DNA of 8,086 nucleotides from Chryseobacterium gleum (GTDB taxonomy: Bacteria > Bacteroidota > Bacteroidia > Flavobacteriales_D > Crocinitomicaceae), in assembly GCA_943326315.2 (NCBI GenBank), contig CALPSU020000111.1:1-8086 (forward strand). The letters run 5' to 3'. Below, one piece after another: positions 1 to 4,448 of this stretch (position 1 is its first letter; every line of letters starts with the position of its first letter). A program made the position numbers and the translations under genes. The notes beneath the pieces are model-generated. The model was not told the origin of the DNA. It worked only from the letters and a program-made list of their open reading frames with translations, and did not search any database.

Positions 1-89
1 ATAAGCTGACAGCTTCAGAGTTACTTGAAGTAGCTAATTTATACTTTACGGAAGATTCTATTTCTGAATTAATAATTGATACTGAATAG
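1..89 (+). CDS. C-terminal end of a gene, possibly M16 family peptidase (partial)
   Basis: An open frame enters from the left edge, with codon phase starting at base 3, and ends at TAG 87-89. It gives 28 residues, KLTASELLEVANLYFTEDSI followed by SELIIDTE. The pattern 'lTa.el...A..Yf....' followed by a short hydrophobic strand resembles the last helix and strand of M16 (insulinase-like) zinc peptidase domains, where a helix ends in A-x-x-Y-F/L before a final beta strand. That comparison is from memory and the fragment is very short, so the family is only a suggestion. It converges on the FKBP gene with a gap of 27 nt. That gap is AT-rich, with only a weak AGAATT/AATTCT inverted repeat and no clear terminator. 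Confidence 0.45.
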   Translation, partial: KLTASELLEVANLYFTEDSISELIIDTE

Positions 90-116
90 AATTAATTTAA
101 AAATTTATAGAATTCT

Positions 117-569
117 CTAATAAACATCTAAAAGTTTAATATCGAATATAAGTACAGAATTCGCTGGAATACCAGTTGTTCCATTCGTACCATAAGCAAG
201 TGATGAAGGAATATACAATTTCCCTGAGCCCCCTTCGTTAAAATAAGGAATACCTTCTGTCCATCCTTTAATTACAGATTCTAGGCCAAAAATTACACCT
301 TGTTCATCGCTTTCGTCAAAGATAGTTTCATCTGAAAAATAACCTTTATAGGAAACTCTAACTTGAGAAGTAGATAAAGGTTTTGCGCCTACACCAACTT
401 TTTCAATGTTATAATACAATCCTGAACTAGTGGAAATAGCATTTATATTGTGTTTACTTAAGTATTCTGTAATTATAGTTTTATCTTTTTTTGCCTGTTC
501 CTCTATTTTCTTTTTTTGACAAGAACCGAATAGGAAAAATATACAAATCGCTGGAATTAAGAATTTCAT
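117..569 (-). CDS. FKBP-type peptidyl-prolyl cis-trans isomerase, lipoprotein
   Basis: This 150-residue protein is predicted to isomerise Xaa-Pro peptide bonds and help proteins fold in the periplasm (EC 5.2.1.8). Residues 1-16 form a short hydrophobic signal peptide ending in a lipobox (L-F-G-S-C17), so Cys17 should be lipidated. A Lys-rich tether follows (QKKKIEEQAKK). The FKBP domain covers about residues 50-150. By comparison with human FKBP12 the active-site pocket looks complete: Tyr74, Phe84-Asp85, Phe94, Val99-Ile100, Trp103, Tyr126 in the AYG motif and Phe142. Catalytic activity is therefore plausible. Flavobacteria carry several such lipoproteins, including the gliding-associated GldI, but nothing here singles out GldI, so I give no symbol. 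The start is the ATG directly after a T-rich, Shine-Dalgarno-free leader. It lies 65 nt downstream of the small membrane gene on the same strand and could be co-transcribed or use its own -7 box at 580-587. Confidence 0.9.
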   Translation of the reverse strand: MKFLIPAICIFFLFGSCQKKKIEEQAKKDKTIITEYLSKHNINAISTSSGLYYNIEKVGVGAKPLSTSQVRVSYKGYFSDETIFDESDEQGVIFGLESVIKGWTEGIPYFNEGGSGKLYIPSSLAYGTNGTTGIPANSVLIFDIKLLDVY

Positions 570-579
570 TTTTTTTTCT

Positions 580-587
580 CAAAAGTA
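580..587 (-). promoter_or_regulatory. Candidate -7 box (TACTTTTG) of the FKBP gene
   Basis: Read on the minus strand this is TACTTTTG, a perfect match to the Bacteroidota -7 consensus TAnnTTTG. It ends 10 nt before the ATG of the FKBP lipoprotein, so the transcript would have a very short leader. The -33 element is poor: TTTC on the minus strand at 611-614, with 23 nt between. The consensus is known biology; its use here is inferred. Confidence 0.4.
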
Positions 588-634
588 GTATAACATTTTA
601 AGAAAAAAGTGAAACCTCAAATAAATATATAATC

Positions 635-907
635 TTATTTTGTAGTGAAAAAGAAATAAATTAAAAGAAGTAAATCAATGGAAACAGTAATTGTAGCCAT
701 TTTAATTATCCATTTCATAGGTGCGACAGCTAGTAATAAACTTAAGGTTGTCATGGTTGGTATAATAACTAAAGAAAGTGTAAAGACACTTTCAACCGCT
801 CTATAGCCAACTGTTATTCCTCCTAAACATCCAATAATAAGAATGATTATAGAGATTAATCCATGACGTTTCTGATCTAATTCTGAAGAGTTTATTTCTG
901 TATTCAT
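635..907 (-). CDS. Small integral membrane protein, three predicted helices, function unknown
   Basis: I do not recognise this 90-residue protein. A polar N-terminus (residues 1-15, MNTEINSSELDQKRH) is followed by three hydrophobic segments at about residues 16-36, 40-62 and 67-87, with a short FFFTTK tail. One Arg (Tyr35-Arg36) sits in the first loop and Lys65/Lys69 flank the third helix. No catalytic or binding motif is visible. The start is the only in-frame ATG before the first helix, with an A/T-rich leader. A near-consensus -7 box (AATATTTG on the minus strand, 932-939) lies upstream. The gene ends 65 nt before the FKBP lipoprotein on the same strand, so the two could form a small operon, but no functional link can be drawn from the sequence. 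Confidence 0.7.
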   Translation of the reverse strand: MNTEINSSELDQKRHGLISIIILIIGCLGGITVGYRAVESVFTLSLVIIPTMTTLSLLLAVAPMKWIIKMATITVSIDLLLLIYFFFTTK

Positions 908-1041
908 TGCTTTAATTTTTTAAATTATATGCAAATATTTAAATACTTTTTTATTTGAAAGATGATTATTGTCATTATGAAAATATGATTTATATCAACC
1001 TATACTTTGATGTGTAGTTATTCTGATTCGAATATATCAAT

Positions 1042-1072
1042 TATGTTTTTTTAATCGAATTAAATAAATTTG
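1042..1072 (+). promoter_or_regulatory. Candidate promoter of the four-helix membrane protein gene
   Basis: TAAATTTG at 1065-1072 matches the Bacteroidota -7 consensus TAnnTTTG exactly. TATG at 1042-1045 matches three of four bases of the -33 box TTTG, with the usual spacing of 19 nt. Transcription would begin around 1076-1080, giving a leader of about 20 nt before ATG 1098. An 8-bp palindrome, ATTCGAAT (1026-1033), sits just upstream of the -33 box and could be a protein-binding site, although one copy this short can occur by chance. Confidence 0.5.
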
Positions 1073-1097
1073 AAGTAATTTCACTAAAAAATTAAAA

Positions 1098-1616
1098 ATG
1101 GAACAAGGATACCAAATAGAGGAAATTAATCAAAAAGAACCTAGGCCAAAATTATTAAAGATAGTTTGTATATTAAGTTTAATAAGTATTGGCTTAAGCT
1201 TTTTAGGAGGTGTCAGTCAGCTTTTTAATGGACCAGTTTCAGATGAAGATTTGTTAAATCAAAAAGTTGAAATTACAAAAACTGTCACTAAATTAGTTGA
1301 ATTAGATGCAGGTGAATATTGGATTTTATCTGTTAAAAAACTTATTCCTATGTCGGAAAGTTTAAATTCTAGTTTTTATTATGTAACAATTTTAACATTA
1401 ATTACTGCTATCGTAGGTTTTTTTGGAGTTTTAAAAATGTGGCAAGGTTTTAAAATTGGATTCCATTTTTACATAATCTATTCTCTAATAGGAATCGGGC
1501 AAATTTACTTATTTGTTTCACCAACAAGTGTTCCTACTTTTGTAGTAGTTTGGAATACAGTACTTTCAGGGATTTTTATATTTATGTATTCTAGAAGTTT
1601 AAATTGGTTAAAATAA
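1098..1616 (+). CDS. Conserved-looking integral membrane protein, four predicted helices, function unknown
   Basis: This 172-residue protein has no motif I recognise. A charged cytoplasmic-type N-terminus (residues 1-19, with EINQKEPRPK) precedes helix 1 (about 20-42). A long hydrophilic loop (43-91) follows, then three closely spaced helices (about 94-113, 118-140 and 146-164), ending in a short basic tail (SRSLNWLK). The loop contains the run QKVEITKTVTKLVELDAGEY, which may form an extracytoplasmic amphipathic helix. One helix, a soluble loop and a three-helix bundle is common among small Bacteroidota membrane proteins of unknown role. The start is supported by a good promoter 25 nt upstream. 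The stop TAA (1614-1616) directly abuts the stop of the convergent epimerase gene with no base between, so any transcript end must lie inside the neighbour. Confidence 0.8.
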   Translation: MEQGYQIEEINQKEPRPKLLKIVCILSLISIGLSFLGGVSQLFNGPVSDEDLLNQKVEITKTVTKLVELDAGEYWILSVKKLIPMSESLNSSFYYVTILTLITAIVGFFGVLKMWQGFKIGFHFYIIYSLIGIGQIYLFVSPTSVPTFVVVWNTVLSGIFIFMYSRSLNWLK

Positions 1617-2609
1617 TTATTTGGTAGTTAGAAGTTGAATTAATTCTTGATTTGTTCTTGGAGTTGAAAAAGGGTCGTTTGTTATTAATAGAGGACCATC
1701 AAGATCAACCCAATCAGCTAAAGTTGAAATTTGTTTTGACGCATTTGAAGTAACACTAGATTCACTCATACATCCAATTATACTTTTTAATTCCATTTCT
1801 CTTGCACGTTTTAAGCAGGACACACCTTCAATTATTCCACCACATTTCATTACTTTAAGATTTATTCCATCGAAATGTTTTACTATTTTTTCTAAATCTT
1901 TATATGTATGAAATGATTCGTCAGCAATTATAGGAATGGGACTTCTAGCTTTTAACCAAGCATGGCTTTCTAAATCATCTTTATGAAAAGGTTGTTCAAA
2001 ATAAACTACTCCTTTGTCTGCTAATTTATAACTCCAGCTCAAAGCTTCATTTCTATCCGTAAATCCTTGATTGGCATCTATTGTAAAAAGTTTGGATGAT
2101 ATTTGAGAAAATTTATTAATAATCCTACTAATTTCTAGTTGATTAACTTTTAACTTATAGTAACTCATGTTAGGGTTTTCATTTAGCTTTTGTTCCATTT
2201 CTATATCAGAAGAGATACCAATTGTGAAAGAAGTTTCCTGATATTTATTTTCTAAGTTGAATTGTTCTGAAATTGATTTATTAGTAATTGAAGTTACTAG
2301 ATTGTGAAGAGCTATGTCAATTGAAGCAATGCCGAAATTACTTGAAGAAAAGTTATTTTTTAGTTGATTTATGAAAAATGGAATGCTGTCTATTTTTTCA
2401 GGGAAATTAATATTTTTAATTAACTCTTTAAAGGTTTCTAGATTTTCTGAATAATATGGAACGAAAACACATTCTCCCCATCCAAAATAATTGCCAGATG
2501 TGAGAAGTAAATAAACATTATCGGTACCAGTTCTTTCTGTATGTGAAATCCTAAAAGGGTATTTAAAATTTAATCGGTAAGGGAAAAACTCCATTTGAAT
2601 ACAGTCCAT
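1617..2609 (-). CDS. Dipeptide epimerase (enolase superfamily, L-Ala-D/L-Glu epimerase type)
   Basis: A 330-residue enolase-superfamily enzyme expected to epimerise the C-terminal residue of dipeptides. The best-known case is L-Ala-D-Glu to L-Ala-L-Glu during murein peptide recycling in the cytoplasm. The N-terminal capping domain (about 1-120) has the typical PFRISHTERTGTDNVYL specificity loop at 18-34. The barrel carries the paired catalytic lysines as K152-L-K154, and Mg2+ ligands Asp178 (in DANQ), Glu205 (in FEQP) and Asp230 (in ADES). The second-face lysine is Lys252 (LKVMKCGG). The GCMSESS motif is at 279-285. The D302-L-D304 motif is the one that binds the substrate amino group in dipeptide epimerases, and it argues against muconate cycloisomerase or OSB synthase. 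Actual dipeptide specificity cannot be read from this. Met1 was chosen, with Met6 possible. A 7/8 match to the -7 box (TAACTTTA, minus strand, 2655-2662) lies upstream. The gene is divergent from pcm. Confidence 0.88.
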   Translation of the reverse strand: MDCIQMEFFPYRLNFKYPFRISHTERTGTDNVYLLLTSGNYFGWGECVFVPYYSENLETFKELIKNINFPEKIDSIPFFINQLKNNFSSSNFGIASIDIALHNLVTSITNKSISEQFNLENKYQETSFTIGISSDIEMEQKLNENPNMSYYKLKVNQLEISRIINKFSQISSKLFTIDANQGFTDRNEALSWSYKLADKGVVYFEQPFHKDDLESHAWLKARSPIPIIADESFHTYKDLEKIVKHFDGINLKVMKCGGIIEGVSCLKRAREMELKSIIGCMSESSVTSNASKQISTLADWVDLDGPLLITNDPFSTPRTNQELIQLLTTK

Positions 2610-2734
2610 AATTTAATTTTAAATAATATTTATAATTAATATACTTAAATATTTTAAAGTTACTTGTTTATTTTAATTCAAAAATCAACAGTTCAATGTG
2701 GAAAATACAATGATTCAGTTTTAAACAATTGAGT

Positions 2735-2742
2735 TATCTTTG
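2735..2742 (+). promoter_or_regulatory. Candidate -7 box (TATCTTTG) of pcm, fixing the start codon
   Basis: TATCTTTG matches TAnnTTTG exactly and ends 4 nt before ATG 2747. Transcription should start within a few bases of the ATG, making the mRNA leaderless or nearly so. It also rules out the in-frame TTG at 2729, which lies upstream of this box. No convincing -33 TTTG is present 17-23 nt upstream. Confidence 0.5.
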
Positions 2743-2746
2743 TTTT

Positions 2747-3403
2747 ATGCATAGTAATTTCAAAGATACATATAAACATAAAGGAATGAGAAGACAACTT
2801 ATTGATGAGTTGCGCTCAAAAGGGATTGCGGATCAAAGAATATTAGATGCTTTTGATGCTGTACCCCGTCATTTTTTTTTAGATCTTGCTTTTACCGAAC
2901 AAGCATATAGTAATATGCCTTTTCAAATCGGTGCAGGTCAAACAATTTCTCATCCATACACAGTTGCCTTCCAAACTCAATTAATGCAAGTAAAAAAAGG
3001 AGATAAAATTTTAGAAATTGGCACAGGATCAGGATTTCAAACCTGCATACTTTGTGAATTAGGTGCGAAAGTTTATTCCATTGAGAGACAAAGAGAATTG
3101 TATATGAAAGTTAAAAACATCATTCATCATTTCAATTACAATCCTAGATTATCTTATGGGGATGGTTATAAAGGCTTACCAACTTTTGCTCCTTTTGATT
3201 ATATTTTAGTAACATGTGGCGCACCATTTATACCTCCTGCTTTGGTGGAGCAACTTAAAATAGGAGGGAAGCTAGTTATACCTTTAGGGGAAGGAAATAT
3301 TCAGAAAATGGTTGTACTTACAAGAACTTCTGAAGACTCAGAGGACGTTCAAGATTTTGGGGATTTTAGTTTTGTCCCTATGTTAGAAAATACTGCTAAA
3401 TAA
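2747..3403 (+). CDS. pcm: Protein-L-isoaspartate O-methyltransferase (PIMT)
   Basis: This 218-residue cytoplasmic repair enzyme transfers a methyl group from S-adenosylmethionine to L-isoaspartyl residues in aged proteins, starting their return to normal Asp (EC 2.1.1.77). Family hallmarks are clear. R16RQLIDELRSKGI is the N-terminal helix and VPRHFFLD (39-46) is the PR.F motif. GAGQTISHPYTVAF (62-75) is the substrate-binding signature, including the Ser/Thr-Ile-Ser segment. LEIGTGSGFQT (89-99) is SAM motif I, VYSIER (109-114) is motif II, and GDGYKGLP with APFDYILVTCGAP (138-160) is post-I/motif II. LKIGGKLVIPLG (170-181) is motif III. The length fits the family. I start at ATG 2747 rather than the in-frame TTG 2729 because a perfect -7 promoter box lies between them and related proteins begin near here. 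It is divergent from the dipeptide epimerase gene, with a 137-nt intergenic region. Confidence 0.95.
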   Translation: MHSNFKDTYKHKGMRRQLIDELRSKGIADQRILDAFDAVPRHFFLDLAFTEQAYSNMPFQIGAGQTISHPYTVAFQTQLMQVKKGDKILEIGTGSGFQTCILCELGAKVYSIERQRELYMKVKNIIHHFNYNPRLSYGDGYKGLPTFAPFDYILVTCGAPFIPPALVEQLKIGGKLVIPLGEGNIQKMVVLTRTSEDSEDVQDFGDFSFVPMLENTAK

Positions 3404-3636
3404 AAGAATATTATTTTCAACTGAATAAGACCAACCGAAATGTGTATTTTTTAAAAAATCTTAAAACAACCGTTTAAAGTTCTCATAATTAAAAATATAT
3501 CTTCCTTTTTTTTTCATAAAAAGAACGTATTCCAAAAAAAATATTAATTTTAACAAAAAATGGCTATTGAGGATCGGTTATTTTTTAGGTTTTTATTTAA
3601 CTGAAAGCCAATTTAATAACTTTTACCGAACTAACT

Positions 3637-3663
3637 ACAAATTACCTTAATGGTAAACATTGT
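3637..3663 (+). promoter_or_regulatory. Small interrupted inverted repeat (possible operator)
   Basis: TTACC (3642-3646) and GGTAA (3652-3656) form a 5-bp stem around the loop TTAAT. It is extended by ACAA (3637-3640) pairing with TTGT (3660-3663) across a small internal loop. It lies immediately upstream of the TTTG at 3665, so it would overlap a promoter and could act as an operator. It has no poly-T tail, so it is not a terminator. Only the symmetry is seen directly; the role is inferred. Confidence 0.3.
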
Positions 3664-3700
3664 GTTTGACTTTTTTAAAAAAAATTAAAATTTAATTAAA

Positions 3701-3760
3701 CAATGGAGTCCAGAGCCCATTAAAAAAAACGGGGCGAAGCTGAAAAGCCTAAAGAGTAGG
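3701..3760 (+). ncRNA. Candidate structured 5' leader of the gene at 3780 (class unknown)
   Basis: This 60-nt block is clearly richer in G and C than its flanks, which are runs of A and T. Several pairings are possible. AATGG 3702-3706 pairs with CCATT 3717-3721. GCCC 3715-3718 pairs with GGGC 3732-3735, competing with the first. GGC 3733-3735 pairs with GCC 3747-3749. CCTA 3748-3751 pairs with TAGG 3757-3760 around loop AAGAG. The mutually exclusive pairings and the 20-nt distance to ATG 3780 fit a regulatory leader. The block also holds a 6-codon ORF (3703-3723, encoding MESRAH). I could not match it to any riboswitch class I know. Confidence 0.3.
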
Positions 3761-3779
3761 AATTATAAAAAAAAACATT

Positions 3780-4352
3780 ATGGAAAATCAAGACAGAGAA
3801 ATTGCAGTTGAAGTGAAAACTGAAGATTTTAATTTTAAAGAGCACGCTCTTAAGGCGTTATTAGGGTCACTATATTATATTTTTGTATACATTCCCTTCA
3901 TTTTACCTATTAAGATATGGGGTAAAGCTGCTGCTAGAATAAGTTTGGTTTGGGATTCAAAATCAATATCTTACAATGAAAACAACTCAAAATATGCGCT
4001 TTTCTCATTTTATTTTAACTATATAATAAATTTTATTTTTGATGCTTGTTCAGTATTAATTTACCCTATAGGTTTTATTTATTGTACTTATACTTTAACA
4101 CAAAATACTGATTTTACAGGCTATATCGCAAGCTTATTTGGAGTGTATTCATCCGTTTGTGCTATTCGATTTGCAAAAGAAACGTTATTCTTTATGATTA
4201 ATAATTTAGTTTCTTGGATTTTAGAAATGATAGTAAATGTTGGTAAACTTATTAAAAATGTTTGGCTTCTTAATTTTGTTGTGAAAAGAAAAGAAGAATT
4301 TAAAACACAATCAGGTCGACCTTTACAAAAAATAAATAAAACTGAGTTATAA
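3780..4352 (+). CDS. Membrane protein of unknown function
   Basis: I do not recognise this 190-residue protein. The acidic N-terminus (residues 1-20) is soluble. Hydrophobic segments follow at about 24-44, 80-106, 112-130 (weaker) and 137-158. The C-terminus (169-190) is strongly basic and polar (KRKEEFKTQSGRPLQK), suggesting a cytoplasmic tail. The segment between helices 1 and 2 (IKIWGKAAARISLVWDSKSISYNENNSKY) is hydrophilic and could be a defined surface loop. No enzymatic or transporter motif was seen. The gene has an unusually long, partly GC-rich leader (3701-3760) and is followed by its own hairpin terminator at 4365-4425, so it is probably a single-gene unit. Its proximity to the repeat/SPOR gene is suggestive at most, since the terminator separates them. 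Confidence 0.75.
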   Translation: MENQDREIAVEVKTEDFNFKEHALKALLGSLYYIFVYIPFILPIKIWGKAAARISLVWDSKSISYNENNSKYALFSFYFNYIINFIFDACSVLIYPIGFIYCTYTLTQNTDFTGYIASLFGVYSSVCAIRFAKETLFFMINNLVSWILEMIVNVGKLIKNVWLLNFVVKRKEEFKTQSGRPLQKINKTEL

Positions 4353-4364
4353 TTCTTTAATACT

Positions 4365-4425
4365 CAAAAACCATAGAATAATTATTTTAATGTATAATAT
4401 ATTTTATTCTATGGTTTTTGTTTTT
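4365..4425 (+). terminator. Intrinsic terminator after the membrane protein gene
   Basis: The arms 4365-4381 and 4404-4420 are perfectly complementary over 17 bp around a 22-nt AT-rich loop, and the downstream arm continues into a T-rich run (TTTTTATTATT). The stem is AT-rich apart from a central CCATAG/CTATGG. It starts 12 nt after the stop codon of the upstream gene and ends about 28 nt before the next ATG. It should therefore isolate the two genes, or act as an attenuator for the second. Confidence 0.8.
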
Positions 4426-4448
4426 ATTATTATACAAATTATTTAGAT

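Larger units (their letters stand above)
3404..3779. other. 376-nt gene-free region with hairpins and a GC-rich leader
   Basis: No convincing ORF lies here on either strand. The first ~230 nt are AT-rich, with scattered short inverted repeats, and no clear terminator for pcm is visible. A hairpin sits at 3637-3663, a possible -33 box TTTG at 3665-3668 without a good -7 partner, and a GC-richer, potentially structured segment at 3701-3760. The last two are described separately. Confidence 0.6.

Noticed and set aside
88..116. Possible terminator between the partial left-edge gene and the FKBP gene
   Set aside because: The AGAATT/AATTCT arms are only 6 bp, pure AT inside, with no T-run; too weak to call.
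2729..2746. TTG start for pcm adding six residues (MSYLCF)
   Set aside because: It lies upstream of a perfect -7 promoter box that abuts ATG 2747. The added residues do not belong to the family's N-terminus.
3701..3760. Leader compared mentally with known riboswitch classes (glycine, glutamine, preQ1, c-di-GMP, others)
   Set aside because: Only short chance similarities (for example AAAGCC or AGTAGG). No full set of conserved core positions matched any class, so no class is assigned.
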